The notes: generated from the letters alone by a model not told the origin. 64,000 bases of DNA from Planctomycetota bacterium (GCA_020845475.1 JADLFN010000077.1:1-64000), one strand, 5' to 3'; counted from the stretch's first letter, positions 40,495 to 50,456 are shown. A program made the numbers and translations.

Positions 40495-42270
40495 ATGAAG
40501 GCCAAAGCCCTCCTGGCCCTGCTTGCAGCCGCTGCGGCACTTTGCGGCATCGGTGCCGCGCGCCATGACGCAAAAGCGCAAGCCGCGCCGACACTCACCG
40601 AGTTGATCGACCATTCGTTCGCCGAGGTTTGGAAGCGCGACGGAATCTCGCCCTCCAAAGCCAGCAGCGACGAAGAGTTCCTGCGGCGCGTTTACCTGGA
40701 CGTGGCCGGAGAATTGCCCACGCGCGCCGAAGCTGCGGCCTTTTTCAATGACACCCGCGCCGACAAACGCGCCCGGCTGATCGAACAGTTGCTCGCCGAC
40801 AAGCGCTTTGGCCAGCATCTCGCCGATCAATGGACGGTCATCCTCGCCAAGCGCGGCCAGGACGCAGGTTTCAACAGCGCGCGTGATCTGCTCGCGGTCT
40901 GGCTGGCCGAGCAGTTCAACCAGAACGTCGGCTTTGGCGAGATCACCCAGCAATTGATCACCGCCAAAGGCCACCTGAGCGACAACCCGGCAGCGGCCTA
41001 TTACGTGCTCATGGGCGAGCCGCGCCCATCCACGGCCGACATGGCGGGCCTGACGCTCAAACATTTCTCGGGCGTGCAGATCCAGTGCGCGCAGTGCCAC
41101 AAACACCCATACGAAGAGAAGCTCACGCAGGAGGTTTTCGGCGGCGTTGCGAGCTTCTTCAACGCCACCGACATCAAGTACGATTACACCGTGCTGCCGC
41201 TTGACCCGCGCATCGTCGATGAACCCACGCCGCCCAAGCGCGCGCTGGAGGGCTACCTCAAGGGCAAGAACGTGGACGCCGAGGTGCGCAACCGCATTGA
41301 AGAAATGATGCGCTACACGCAGCCGCAATTGCCCGACGACAAACCGGTCAAGGCGCGTGACGTCGAAACCTGGAGGCCCATGGTCGCAAGCTGGCTGACC
41401 TCGCGCCGCAATGAAACCGTTCGTCAGTACCTCGCCAATCGCTTTTGGAGCTTCCTCCTCGGCAACGCGTTTGTCACGCCCGTTGATGATTTCAATTCGT
41501 TCAATAAGGCCGCGCTGCCGGAGTTGCTGGCGGCGTTGGGGAAGGACTTCCAGCAAAGCGGCTACGACGTGAAGCGTTTCTATCGGGGAGTGCTCAATAG
41601 CCGCGTCTATCAGTTGAGCAGCACGGGTGCGCCCAGGAACGCGCAGCCTTGGCATTTCGCCAGCTACCCCGTACGGCAGGTGAGCCCCGAGGTGTTCTTT
41701 GCGAATTTCTTTGTGCTGATTGGCGGCGACGCCTTCATCCGCAGCTTTGAGCGCCAGACCACCAGCGCCATTGACAAGCTGCGCGCCTATGCCGAGTTCA
41801 TCGAGGCCCAGAAAGCAAAGGACCCCAAGGGCGAGTACCCGAAGTTCAACCGCCCAGTGCTGGAGAAGTACGAGCGGCTCATCAAGCCCATGGACGCCAA
41901 GTGGCAAATCCGGCGCGGCTTGGCCTCGAAGTACGCCACGCTGACGGCCGACGACGAGATGAGCGAGGCGGAGGGATTCTCGCTGACCATCGACCAGGCG
42001 CTGGAGGTCATGAACGGCGACGTGACGCGGCGCATCGGCGGGTCGCTCAACGGCACGCTGCTGTTCGAGTTGTTCGAAGAAACCAAGGATGATGCAGAGC
42101 GCGTGCGTCAGCTCTATCTCGCGGTCTTGACGCGTCAACCCAGCGAGCCCGAGCTCAAGCGCGCGCTGGAATTCATCAGCACCGAGTGCAAGACACGCAA
42201 AGATGCGCAGATCTACGAGGACGTGTTCTTTGCGCTGGTGAGCACAACGGAGTTCGCGACGAACCATTGA
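40495..42270 (+). CDS. Secreted DUF1549/DUF1553 protein with CxxCH site
   Basis: A signal peptide (MKAKALLALLAAAAALCGIG) precedes a DUF1549 domain (SSDEEFLRRVYLDVAGELPTRAEA, typical opening) and a DUF1553 domain toward the C-terminus (RQYLANRFWSFLLGNAFVTP, LYLAVLTRQPSEPEL). QCAQCHKHPYE is a CxxCH motif that could bind heme c. These proteins are a hallmark of planctomycetes and their relatives; their function is unknown. It follows the selenoprotein gene by 75 bases on the same strand, with GAGAGG before the ATG. Confidence 0.9.
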   Translation: MKAKALLALLAAAAALCGIGAARHDAKAQAAPTLTELIDHSFAEVWKRDGISPSKASSDEEFLRRVYLDVAGELPTRAEAAAFFNDTRADKRARLIEQLLADKRFGQHLADQWTVILAKRGQDAGFNSARDLLAVWLAEQFNQNVGFGEITQQLITAKGHLSDNPAAAYYVLMGEPRPSTADMAGLTLKHFSGVQIQCAQCHKHPYEEKLTQEVFGGVASFFNATDIKYDYTVLPLDPRIVDEPTPPKRALEGYLKGKNVDAEVRNRIEEMMRYTQPQLPDDKPVKARDVETWRPMVASWLTSRRNETVRQYLANRFWSFLLGNAFVTPVDDFNSFNKAALPELLAALGKDFQQSGYDVKRFYRGVLNSRVYQLSSTGAPRNAQPWHFASYPVRQVSPEVFFANFFVLIGGDAFIRSFERQTTSAIDKLRAYAEFIEAQKAKDPKGEYPKFNRPVLEKYERLIKPMDAKWQIRRGLASKYATLTADDEMSEAEGFSLTIDQALEVMNGDVTRRIGGSLNGTLLFELFEETKDDAERVRQLYLAVLTRQPSEPELKRALEFISTECKTRKDAQIYEDVFFALVSTTEFATNH

Positions 42271-42293
42271 TTAGCGCTCGCGTTTGTAGGTGG

Positions 42294-42749
42294 GTGCGCT
42301 CAAGAGCTCTCATTCTGGCCTTGGTACTTGTTTGGGGTGGCCACGTCGGCAGCGGGGATGCGCGTGATTTGGTCGGGTTGGCACCTCCGGCCAATCACAG
42401 ACATTTGCCTGTGGTAATCAGCAGAGATTCCACCAACGCGACACCACCAGTTCCAAGAAAGGACAAATCCACGACTTCTGATCACGTCAGCACGAGTATT
42501 CCTGTAAAAACTGTCGTGAGACAGGCCGAGCCACTTCCCGGCGAGAATGCCGATTTTGACTGGGCGGAGTACCTTTCGGATTACCGCAGGCTCGGACCTT
42601 TTGCGCTCGATAAACATACGGACAACTTTGGAACGTGGCGGAGCAATCGGTACGAAAGAAGTTTCGGCGGCGGCATGGACATGCCATTTGGGCGACATCC
42701 TTTTGGCCCTTGGAGTCCGGGACCGCGATTGGACGGTGAGGAAGATTAG
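42294..42749 (+). CDS. Small secreted protein of unknown function (151 aa)
   Basis: GTG at 42294 gives a signal peptide (VRSRALILALVLVWGGHVGS) followed by a Pro/Thr/Ser-rich linker and an aromatic, Gly/Arg-rich C-terminus (FGGGMDMPFGRHPFGPWSPG). No family is recognised. TTG at 42267, overlapping the DUF1549 stop, is an alternative start. The gene ends two bases before the tRNA-Leu. Confidence 0.55.
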   Translation: MRSRALILALVLVWGGHVGSGDARDLVGLAPPANHRHLPVVISRDSTNATPPVPRKDKSTTSDHVSTSIPVKTVVRQAEPLPGENADFDWAEYLSDYRRLGPFALDKHTDNFGTWRSNRYERSFGGGMDMPFGRHPFGPWSPGPRLDGEED

Positions 42750-42750
42750 T

Positions 42751-42841
42751 TGGTGCCGGGGGCGGGGGTCGAACCCGCACGAGGGAGTTACCCCTCAAGG
42801 GATTTTAAGTCCCCTGCGTCTGCCGATTCCGCCACCCCGGC
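42751..42841 (-). tRNA. tRNA-Leu (UAA)
   Basis: The minus strand folds as a complete class II tRNA: acceptor GCCGGGG with CCCCGGC, discriminator A and encoded CCA, anticodon stem GGGGA/TCCCT around loop CTTAAAA with anticodon TAA, a long variable arm (TTGAGGGGTAACTCCCTC) and a T-loop TTCGACC. Length 91 including CCA. Confidence 0.95.
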
Positions 42842-42919
42842 CCGCAACAAGCTTGCCAAGGCCCGCACGGAGCGCCAGCCGGTGCTTGCCAGCGCGCGCG
42901 GTTCGCCTAGCCTTGGCGC

Positions 42920-44086
42920 GTGAACATCGCCATTCCTGAACTCGCACTCGTCGTTCTCATCGGCCCCGACAGCGCCGCCAAGCGCGCCTTTGCGGTCAAG
43001 CACTTCAAGCCCGACGAACTGCACGAGCCCGACGTGCCGATCATCGAAGCGCGACTTGAAGCCGGCAAGTTCACAGTGGTGGACGCACCCAACGAGAGCG
43101 TGGAGGACCGTGCGAAGTTCCACACGGTTTCGCGCCATCACTTCGTTGAGCCCGTCGCCATCCTGTTTGATTTTGCCAAAGGCAAGAACGACTCCGCGCG
43201 CTCAGCGCTGCTCGGTCGTCGTCTCAAGGCGCTCGACAAGGAGGGCTTCCATCGCGTCGGTTTGCTTGACAGCGAAACATCGGCGGCCAAAGCCACCGTC
43301 ACGCGCGAACGCCTGCCCCAGCGCCGCCCCGAATTGACCGGCCCCTTCGACATCATCGGCGACGTCCATGGCTGCTTTGACGAACTGGAAGAACTGCTCA
43401 ACTGGCTTGGCTACCTGCCCGCAAGCAACGACGCGGGCGAGCGCATCTATCGCCATCCGAATGGGCGGCGCGTGATCTTTCTTGGCGACCTGGTGGATCG
43501 CGGGCCGCGCGTTGTGGAGTGTGTGAAGCTCGCCATGGCCATGTGCCGCGACGGAGCACTCTGCGTGCCCGGCAACCACGACGTGAAATTCGCCAAGAAA
43601 CTCGCCGGCCACGATGTGCACGTCGCCCACGGCTTGCAGGCTTCACTCGACCAGACAGCCGCGATGCCGGAGAAAGCGCGCGAGAAGTTCATTGAAGACT
43701 CGCGCAAGTTTATCGAGACGCTGCCCCACCATTACGTGCTGGATGGCGGTAAACTCGTGGTGGCCCATGCGGGCATGCGCGAAGAAATGCAGGGCCGCAG
43801 CGGCGGCCGCACGCGCGAGTTTGCGCTCTACGGCGAAACCACGGGCGAGTACGACAGCTTCGGCCTGCCGGTGCGCCTGAACTGGGCAGCGCAATACAAC
43901 GGCGCGGCTTTCGTCGCCTATGGCCACATGGCAGTCAAAGAAGCCGCGTGGCTGAACAACACCGTGTGCATTGACACCGGTTGCGTTTTCGGCGGCCGAC
44001 TGAGTGCTTTGAAATGGCCGGAGAAGGAACTCGTGCAAGTGAAGGCGCGCAAGGTTCATTGGGCTACGAGCAAACCACGGTCGTAG
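42920..44086 (+). CDS. Pnkp-like protein: degenerate kinase region plus calcineurin-type phosphatase
   Basis: The first 120 residues align in style with the 5' kinase domain of bacterial polynucleotide kinase-phosphatase, but the P-loop reads GPDSAAKRA where GxxGxGK(S/T) is expected, so ATP use is unlikely. Residues about 140-388 are a metallophosphoesterase: FDIIGDVHGCFDEL, VIFLGDLVDRGP, CVPGNHD, VVAHAG, as in Pnkp and diadenosine tetraphosphatase PrpE. The ligase/nucleotidyltransferase domain of full Pnkp is absent, and no hen1 neighbour is present. GTG start at 42920. An end-healing or Ap4A-type phosphatase role is inferred from the family. Confidence 0.82.
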   Translation: MNIAIPELALVVLIGPDSAAKRAFAVKHFKPDELHEPDVPIIEARLEAGKFTVVDAPNESVEDRAKFHTVSRHHFVEPVAILFDFAKGKNDSARSALLGRRLKALDKEGFHRVGLLDSETSAAKATVTRERLPQRRPELTGPFDIIGDVHGCFDELEELLNWLGYLPASNDAGERIYRHPNGRRVIFLGDLVDRGPRVVECVKLAMAMCRDGALCVPGNHDVKFAKKLAGHDVHVAHGLQASLDQTAAMPEKAREKFIEDSRKFIETLPHHYVLDGGKLVVAHAGMREEMQGRSGGRTREFALYGETTGEYDSFGLPVRLNWAAQYNGAAFVAYGHMAVKEAAWLNNTVCIDTGCVFGGRLSALKWPEKELVQVKARKVHWATSKPRS

Positions 44087-44116
44087 CCGCGCGTAAGCTT
44101 CAGCTTGGCAACAGAC

Positions 44117-46042
44117 TCATGTGAACAACCCCACGCCCAGGGCCGCGGTCAGATCGCGCATAGCCAGCGCTCCGCGCACGCTTGTTCCCTTGGCGTCCAC
44201 GGGTGGTGAAAACGCGGCTATCGCAAATCGTCCGGGTACGATTCCCACCAGACCGCCGGAGATTCCACTCTTGGCGGGAATGCCAACATCAAAGGCAAAC
44301 TGCCCCGAGCCGTCATGCAGCCCGCACATGTACATGAGCGCGAGCACATGCTTGACATGACCGCTGTCCAGTGCGACTTCACCTTTCACTGGGTTCACTC
44401 CGCCGGCCGCGAGAGTGGCACCCATGCGCGCAAGCTGGCGGCAAGTTGTACTGACAGAACACTGTTGGAAATAGAGTTCCAGCGCGGCTTCCTCATCGTC
44501 AATGACATCAAAATTGCGCAGCAGGCAGGCGATGGCTTTGTTTCTTTCGCCAGCCGCGCGCTCGGCCAGCAACACCTGCAAGTCAACGCGCAGGCTGTTC
44601 TCGCCGGCAAATCGGCTAAGTCCCGCCAGCACGCGATTGAGCCGTTCCGTGGCGCCGCCGCCGGGAATCATGGAACAGCAGGCAATCGCACCCGCGTTCG
44701 ACAATGGGTTGAAGGGCAGGTTGGTGCGCGGATCAAGCACGATGGCATTGAACGGGTTGCCGCTTGGCTCAAAACCGACTTTGCTGTGAAGTGCGCTCAC
44801 ACCATGCGCCTGCAGTGCCAGGCCGTAAGTGAATGGGTTGGCAGCGGCTTGGAGTGTGAACGGAACAGCCGCGTCTCCGGTGCTGATCTCGTCGCCATCC
44901 ACGGTGCAGATTGATAGCCCGAAGAGATTGGGGCTGACGCGCGCCAACTCGGCGATGTACTTTGCCACGATGCCGCCGCGTTCACTGCGGCGCTTGCGAT
45001 GAATCTCGTCCAGCAGCCGGCTCAGTTTGCCTGTGCTGATGTTCTCGCGAACAACGGCCCGGCGCGCCGAAACCGCTGGGCTTCTTCCGGAACTTGAAGG
45101 CTTGCGCAGCGGCGCGTTGAACGCATGCAGGTTCAGTTTCTCAGAGATTTCCCGCAGCGCGTGCAGGGCGCGCAGCGAGTTGCCGCGCTCATCAAGGGGC
45201 GGTGAAAACGCGGCCAACCCCGCATTGCCCTGCGCCACCGCAATGATGCCGCCGCACACGCCGCTCTTGGCTGGAATGCCGGCTTCGAATGCAAATCGCC
45301 CGGCGGAATCGTAAAGGCCGCAGGTCAACATCAGGTTCAGGGCATGGGTGACTGCTTCCTCAGGCAGAACGCGTATGCCGCTGACCGGATTGACGCCCTT
45401 GTTGGACAGCGTTGCCGCCATCACAGCGAGGTCACGGCAGCTCACTAGTGCCGAACACTGTTGAAAGTAAAGATCGAGCGTGCGCTGCACGTCGCCATGG
45501 AGCATGCCGAAGTGCTTCATCAGATGCGCGATCGCGCGATTGCGATGGCCCGACGCGGCTTCCGAAAGATAGACGGGCAGATCAACGTGTACGCGATCGC
45601 GGCCTGAAGCAAGCGCAAACAGGTTCAGCAGGCGCTCCAGCGGCGCTTTGCCATCCCGAGTCTCAATCATGCTCGTGACGGCAATGGCGCCCGCGTTGAT
45701 CATCGGGTTGTGCGGCCGGTTCGTATTCTGCTCAAGTCGGATGATGGAGTTGAAGGCGTCACCGGTAGGCTCAACGCCCACGCGTTTGTGCACAGCTTCA
45801 GCGCCGTGGTCGGCCAGCGCCAGCGCATACACAAACGGCTTGGAAATGGACTGAATTGAAAACTCCAGCCCGTCATCACCCAAAGCCGCCAATTCGCCGC
45901 GTGAGGTGCAAGCCGCCAAAGCGAAAGAGGCTGCGCTGGCCTTGGCAAGCTCAGGGATGTAATCGGCCACGCGCCCGCCGCTGAGTTTACGGGCGTTATG
46001 GAAAGCGAGAGTCAGTGCCTGCTTGAGCGCGAGAGTCGCCAC
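44117..46042 (-). CDS. Double-domain glutaminase with inactive-looking second half
   Basis: Two tandem glutaminase domains (GlsA-type, beta-lactamase fold; glutamine to glutamate and ammonia) are fused in 641 residues. The first keeps the catalytic pair in QSISKPF, plus MINAGAI, PVYLSEA, LYFQQCS and GIPAKSGVCGG. The second repeats the layout (LSNAGAI, LYFQQCS, GIPAKSGISGG), but reads QAAANPF, losing both Ser and Lys, and VLLAER in place of VYLSE. It is probably a pseudoenzyme half with a regulatory or structural role. GTG start at 46042 with AGAGGG upstream, two bases after the preceding gene's stop, so it is the last gene of the ATP-grasp/alpha-E operon. Confidence 0.92.
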   Translation of the reverse strand: MATLALKQALTLAFHNARKLSGGRVADYIPELAKASAASFALAACTSRGELAALGDDGLEFSIQSISKPFVYALALADHGAEAVHKRVGVEPTGDAFNSIIRLEQNTNRPHNPMINAGAIAVTSMIETRDGKAPLERLLNLFALASGRDRVHVDLPVYLSEAASGHRNRAIAHLMKHFGMLHGDVQRTLDLYFQQCSALVSCRDLAVMAATLSNKGVNPVSGIRVLPEEAVTHALNLMLTCGLYDSAGRFAFEAGIPAKSGVCGGIIAVAQGNAGLAAFSPPLDERGNSLRALHALREISEKLNLHAFNAPLRKPSSSGRSPAVSARRAVVRENISTGKLSRLLDEIHRKRRSERGGIVAKYIAELARVSPNLFGLSICTVDGDEISTGDAAVPFTLQAAANPFTYGLALQAHGVSALHSKVGFEPSGNPFNAIVLDPRTNLPFNPLSNAGAIACCSMIPGGGATERLNRVLAGLSRFAGENSLRVDLQVLLAERAAGERNKAIACLLRNFDVIDDEEAALELYFQQCSVSTTCRQLARMGATLAAGGVNPVKGEVALDSGHVKHVLALMYMCGLHDGSGQFAFDVGIPAKSGISGGLVGIVPGRFAIAAFSPPVDAKGTSVRGALAMRDLTAALGVGLFT

Positions 46043-46044
46043 GC

Positions 46045-47916
46045 TTAGCCCTCTTCGCCGGGGCCGTTGAGCTCGGCGAGATCCGCGTCATTGGCAACGG
46101 CTACTCTTACGTCCACGCTCAGCGCTTCCGGGCCGCCGCCGGCGTAAATCGTGCCGCTGGTGGGCGTGGCATCAAGGTAATTGCGGCCGCAGGCCACGCG
46201 CATGTGATCGCTGCCGACAACGCAGCCGTTCGTCGGGTCAAAGCCGCGCCAGCCCACCCAGGGCAGGTAAAGCTCGGCCCAGGCATGGCTGGCTTCGCTT
46301 TGAACTTTGTTCTGGTAGTTGGCGCCGGTGTAGATGTAGCCCACACGGTAGCGCGCAGGAATGCCGAGCAGGCGCGCGAGGCAGATGAACAGGTTGGCGA
46401 AGTCCTGGCACACGCCTTTGCGCTGGGTGTAAACCTCAAAGGGCGTAGTCTCGTTGCGCGTGCTGCCGCTGACGTAATGGAAGTCGCGGTAGATCGTGAG
46501 GTTCATGTCCACAAGCGTTTCGAGCAGGTCAAAATCCTGGCGCTCGACAAAGCTCATGGCGAAATCAGAAAGCTCTGAAAGCTGCGTCTCGGGCAGCTCC
46601 GGCGGCAGCAGGTAGGGGTTCATCATTTGGCGCTGCCACGGCATCCAGACCAGCGGAATGGTGAGCCTGCGCGCAGGCGAGCGATGCAAAGTGCAGCCCG
46701 CGCCATCAACGCGCACCAGCGAGCGCGACGAGATCACCATTTCCTTGAACGGCGTCTCGACCTCCAGGTGCGTGGCGGAGTTGCCGAACACGTCTTCGAA
46801 ATCGCGGCGCAGGCCATCCACGTTGATGCTCAGAGTGTGGCTGAGCAGGTGCTGCGTGGCGTCAATCACGGGCTTGAGGCGGAAAACGTGCGTCGAGCGC
46901 TCAACGGGGTTCACATATTGGTACTTGGTCTCGTGCAGAACATTGAACACGCGCACTGTGCTGGCCACGGCGCGCATGCGCCCGGAATGCGAGCGCCGGT
47001 GAGTGTGTGTTTTGCGCGCGGCTGTCTGCTCGCCAATGGCGACTTGAACGCGCCCAGTGTGTTTCTTGACGCGCGCCGAGGTGTCGCCCGTAGCGCCCAG
47101 GATGGCGGGCGTGATAGCCGCGCCCTGGCTGTTCCAGACAATCGCGCCGCGGCGCAACACCAGCATCTGCCCGGCTTCGAAGGGCACCCAGTAATCGTCG
47201 CCTTTGAGCGCCTTGGTGCTGATCACGCACACCGTGCGGTTGGTGTCCATTTCATCGGAGAAATCGAGCGAGACTTCGTCGTTCTCCAGCTTGTTGTCCT
47301 TGTGCGGTGGCAGGCGGCGCGTCCAGTGCAGGCCGTTGAAGCGGTTTTTGTCGTGGTAAACCACGAGGTCCTGCCCATCACTGAGCAGGAAGTTGGCCGT
47401 GCCGTGTTTGTTCAATTCCGTGAAGTAGGCATAGAGCTTGTGCCAGCCCACATCGGCCAGACAGCGCGCGCCCATGCCGCGCACCTGGTCGAGCAGCCAG
47501 CAGAACACGTGCTCGGTGTCCGTCAGGCCGATGGGCTCAAAGGGGGAATTCTTCTCAAGAGGAAACAGACCTTCAAGGTCGCCCTCGATGTCGCCGTTGT
47601 GCGCGATGATCCAATCTCGGCCTGCGAAGCTGCGTTCAAAAGGGTGAGTGTCCTGTTGCGTGATTCGCTGCGCGGCGCCGCGGATATGGCAAAGAAACAC
47701 GCAGCTCTGAAAGCGCTCCCAGTCGCGAAGCACTTTGGTCATGGCGTTCTCGCCGATGCTCGTCGGATCCTTGATGACCACGGCCGCGTTGTCGCCGCGC
47801 GGATACCAGGCAAAGCCCCAGCCAAAGGGCTGGTCGCCGCTTTGCCGCTGCGCGGGTTTGAGCGTGATCGACGGCGATGCAAGGCCGTCAAAGGACATCG
47901 CGAGAAGTTGACTCAA
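46045..47916 (-). CDS. Class II amidotransferase-like domain (Cys2 replaced by Ser) fused to a transglutaminase
   Basis: Residues 1 to about 280 match YafJ-type class II glutamine amidotransferases (CHIRGAAQR, IIAHNGDIEG, LTDTEHVFCWLL), but the N-terminus is MSQLLAMS where the family has MC(E/R)LLxMS, so the nucleophilic Cys is Ser. The start is TTG at 47916 with GGAG six bases upstream; the family alignment supports it. Residues about 320-623 are a bacterial transglutaminase-like domain with RVFNVLHETKYQYVNPVERSTHVFRLKP, Cys in RKGVCQDFANLFICLAR, His in ASHAWAELYLPWVGWRGFDPTNG and its Asp. Predicted to hydrolyse or form amide bonds; part of the ATP-grasp/alpha-E/DUF2126 cluster. Confidence 0.88.
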   Translation of the reverse strand: MSQLLAMSFDGLASPSITLKPAQRQSGDQPFGWGFAWYPRGDNAAVVIKDPTSIGENAMTKVLRDWERFQSCVFLCHIRGAAQRITQQDTHPFERSFAGRDWIIAHNGDIEGDLEGLFPLEKNSPFEPIGLTDTEHVFCWLLDQVRGMGARCLADVGWHKLYAYFTELNKHGTANFLLSDGQDLVVYHDKNRFNGLHWTRRLPPHKDNKLENDEVSLDFSDEMDTNRTVCVISTKALKGDDYWVPFEAGQMLVLRRGAIVWNSQGAAITPAILGATGDTSARVKKHTGRVQVAIGEQTAARKTHTHRRSHSGRMRAVASTVRVFNVLHETKYQYVNPVERSTHVFRLKPVIDATQHLLSHTLSINVDGLRRDFEDVFGNSATHLEVETPFKEMVISSRSLVRVDGAGCTLHRSPARRLTIPLVWMPWQRQMMNPYLLPPELPETQLSELSDFAMSFVERQDFDLLETLVDMNLTIYRDFHYVSGSTRNETTPFEVYTQRKGVCQDFANLFICLARLLGIPARYRVGYIYTGANYQNKVQSEASHAWAELYLPWVGWRGFDPTNGCVVGSDHMRVACGRNYLDATPTSGTIYAGGGPEALSVDVRVAVANDADLAELNGPGEEG

Positions 47917-47970
47917 TGCTGCTCCGGACCGTTCGTTGCCATTCTACAAACGTTAGCCGCCGACGTTTAT

Positions 47971-48978
47971 TCATCCCTGCCGCTGCGCCATTTCGCCTTT
48001 TGTCATCAACTCCGTCATGCGCGGAAGCGGCGGGTCAAAGAAGTCGAGCCTGATCGCATCGCAGATAGCCGCCGTTTCTTCCACGATGCGCGTGCACTCC
48101 TTGTGGATGCCCGCTTCCACGCTGACCAGCTTTGGCAAGGTCAACGCCGCCAGCCGGTCGTTGAGTGAGCGCAGCACGTTGTCCGAGCGTTCGCCAATCG
48201 GGCCTTTGCCTCGCACCCGGTTCATGAAGTTCACTGCGCGGCTGACGCAATACAGCACACTGCGAGGGAAATCAGGTTCCAGAAAAAGGAATGCCGCGAT
48301 TGCGGGCCCCGCCAGTTGTGCGCCGGGCTGCTTGAAAAAACTTTCGTAGCCCGAGCACGAGCGCAGCAGCGCCAGCCACTCGGCGCTCTCCGCGAGCGAT
48401 TCCTTTTCTGCGCTGGTCGGGCCCATGGCGTGATACTTCACGTCGAGCACGCGCGCGGTCTGGTTGGCGCGTTCGAGCAGCATGCCCAGGCGCATGAAAT
48501 TGAAGGGCTCGTTGTGCATTACCGTGTTATGCGTCAGGCCATGGAACAGCGCGCATTGCTCCTTCACACGCGAATAGAAATCATGCTTGTCGCTGCCAAA
48601 GCGCCGCTTGCCTGTTTCGCCAAGCCAGAGCCAGAACGAATTGAGCGCTTCCCACATTTCAAGGCTGATGGCCTCGCGAATGCCGCGCGCGTTCTCGCGT
48701 GCCCAGCGCAGGGAACTCATGATCGAGACCGGGTTCTGCTCGTCAAAGGTCATGTATTCCTGCACGCGATCGGCGTTGTCGGCGGCCTTGGCCGAGTGCA
48801 GTTCGACAAAGCGAGGCTCTTCGCCTGAGACGATCAGGACGGGCCGCCAGCGCTCTTGATCTTTCAGGTGCGCGTCGAGCACGAGCAAAAGGTTGACATC
48901 GAGTAAACGCGCGACGTTCTCGACACGCTCCATGTAGCGATAGAGCCAGAAGCACGATTCGGCAACCCGTGAGATCAT
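47971..48978 (-). CDS. Alpha-E domain protein (DUF403)
   Basis: [29 protein letters not shown] is the standard alpha-E opening; the rest is all-helical (335 aa). Alpha-E proteins almost always pair with the circularly permuted ATP-grasp DUF404/DUF407 protein and are thought to assist it; the chemistry is unproven. ATG at 48978 overlaps the ATP-grasp stop as ATGA; ATG at 48990 is a less typical alternative. Confidence 0.92.
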   Translation of the reverse strand: MISRVAESCFWLYRYMERVENVARLLDVNLLLVLDAHLKDQERWRPVLIVSGEEPRFVELHSAKAADNADRVQEYMTFDEQNPVSIMSSLRWARENARGIREAISLEMWEALNSFWLWLGETGKRRFGSDKHDFYSRVKEQCALFHGLTHNTVMHNEPFNFMRLGMLLERANQTARVLDVKYHAMGPTSAEKESLAESAEWLALLRSCSGYESFFKQPGAQLAGPAIAAFLFLEPDFPRSVLYCVSRAVNFMNRVRGKGPIGERSDNVLRSLNDRLAALTLPKLVSVEAGIHKECTRIVEETAAICDAIRLDFFDPPLPRMTELMTKGEMAQRQG

Positions 48979-50456
48979 CCCATCACCCATGTGTCTTTGC
49001 TGCCGCCGCCTTGGCTGGAGTTTACGACATAACTGCCTTCAACCAGCGCCACGCGCGTGAGGCCGCCGGGAAGCGCCCAGGTGGTTTTTCCGGTCACGAT
49101 GTACGGGCGCAAATCCACGCGCCGCGGGCCGACCGCCTTATCGACCCAGGTTGGGCATGTGCTGAGTTCAATGCGCGGCTGCGCGATGTAGCCCCGCGGG
49201 TTTTTCTGTATGCGCTCGGCAAAATCCTCGAGTTGTTTCTTGTTCGCCTGAGGGCCCATGAGCATGCCGTAGCCGCCACTTTCATCGACGGCCTTGACGA
49301 CCATTTTTGAGAGGTTTTCCAAAACGTGCTGACAGTCTTTTTCGCGAGCGCAGATGTAGGTCTCCACTTGGGCGAGCAACGGTTCTTCTTTCAAGTAGAA
49401 GCGGATCATGTCCGGCACATAGGGGTAAACAGCCTTGTCGTCGGCCACGCCGTTGCCGATGGCGTTGGCCAGCGCGACGTTGCCCTTGGCGTAAGCGGCC
49501 ATGATGCCGGGCACGCCCAGCATGGAATCTTCGCGGAAGACTTTCGGGTCCATGAACTGGTCATCGACGCGGCGATAGATCACATCCACGCGCTGCGGGC
49601 CCTGCGTGGTTTTCACGAATACACTGTCCTGCCACACGAACAAGTCCTGGCCCTGGACGAGTTCGCACCCCATGCGCCGCGCCAGGAAGCTGTGTTCGAA
49701 GTAGGCGGAGTTGAACGGGCCCGGCGTGAGAATTACCGTGCGCGGCGCGCCTTGGCCCGGCGATACGCTGTCAAGCGCCTCGCGCAGGCGCATGGGATAT
49801 TCATCGACGTTCCGCACGCTGGCTTCGGCGAAAATGCGTGGGAATACGCGCTTCATTACCCGCCGGTTTTCGAGAACGTAAGAAACGCCCGAGGGTGTGC
49901 GGATGTTGTCTTCGAGTACGCAAAACGAGCCATCGGGCCGGCGAATCAGGTCAATGCCTGAAATGTGAATATGCACGCCCTTGGGCGGCTTGATGCCCTT
50001 GGCCTGCTTGAGATAGCCCTTGCTGCCTTCAATCAGCTCGCGGGGGATTACTTTCTCTTTGAGGATGCGCTGATCACCGTACACATCCGAGAGAAACAGG
50101 TTCAGCGCGCGTATGCGCTGCTCCAGGCCGCGCTCGAGTTTGATCCACTCAGAAGCGGCCACGGGTCGCGGGATCAGGTCAAAAGGGAAAATCTTTTCTA
50201 CGCCGCGGCTGTCGGAATAAACCGAGAACGTGATGCCGCCCTTGAGAAACGCGGCATCGGCCAGTTTCTGGCGCGCACGGAATTCGCCCGTACCCATGGA
50301 ATCAATGATATCGACGATTTTGGCGAATTCGGGGCGCGGCACGCCGTCAGCGCCAAACAGCTCGTCATACGTGCCATCTTGCGGTTTGTAAGCCTTGAAC
50401 ACACGCCGCGTAGTGCGGCGTGTGGATTTTCGCGAGGTGGATTCAGTCTCAGACAA
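48975..50456 (-). CDS. Circularly permuted ATP-grasp amide ligase (DUF404/DUF407)
   Basis: The 493-aa protein has the family landmarks: [15 protein letters not shown] near residue 30, [22 protein letters not shown], the nucleotide region [58 protein letters not shown] and [13 protein letters not shown]. The family is predicted to make amide bonds using ATP. It heads the minus-strand operon with the alpha-E, amidotransferase-transglutaminase and glutaminase genes. The divergent transcript at 50618 encodes the DUF2126 partners. Confidence 0.93.
   Translation of the reverse strand: MSETESTSRKSTRRTTRRVFKAYKPQDGTYDELFGADGVPRPEFAKIVDIIDSMGTGEFRARQKLADAAFLKGGITFSVYSDSRGVEKIFPFDLIPRPVAASEWIKLERGLEQRIRALNLFLSDVYGDQRILKEKVIPRELIEGSKGYLKQAKGIKPPKGVHIHISGIDLIRRPDGSFCVLEDNIRTPSGVSYVLENRRVMKRVFPRIFAEASVRNVDEYPMRLREALDSVSPGQGAPRTVILTPGPFNSAYFEHSFLARRMGCELVQGQDLFVWQDSVFVKTTQGPQRVDVIYRRVDDQFMDPKVFREDSMLGVPGIMAAYAKGNVALANAIGNGVADDKAVYPYVPDMIRFYLKEEPLLAQVETYICAREKDCQHVLENLSKMVVKAVDESGGYGMLMGPQANKKQLEDFAERIQKNPRGYIAQPRIELSTCPTWVDKAVGPRRVDLRPYIVTGKTTWALPGGLTRVALVEGSYVVNSSQGGGSKDTWVMG

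Noticed and set aside
40438-42267. 609-codon minus-strand frame opposite the DUF1549/DUF1553 gene
   Set aside because: Shadow of a recognised family on the other strand.
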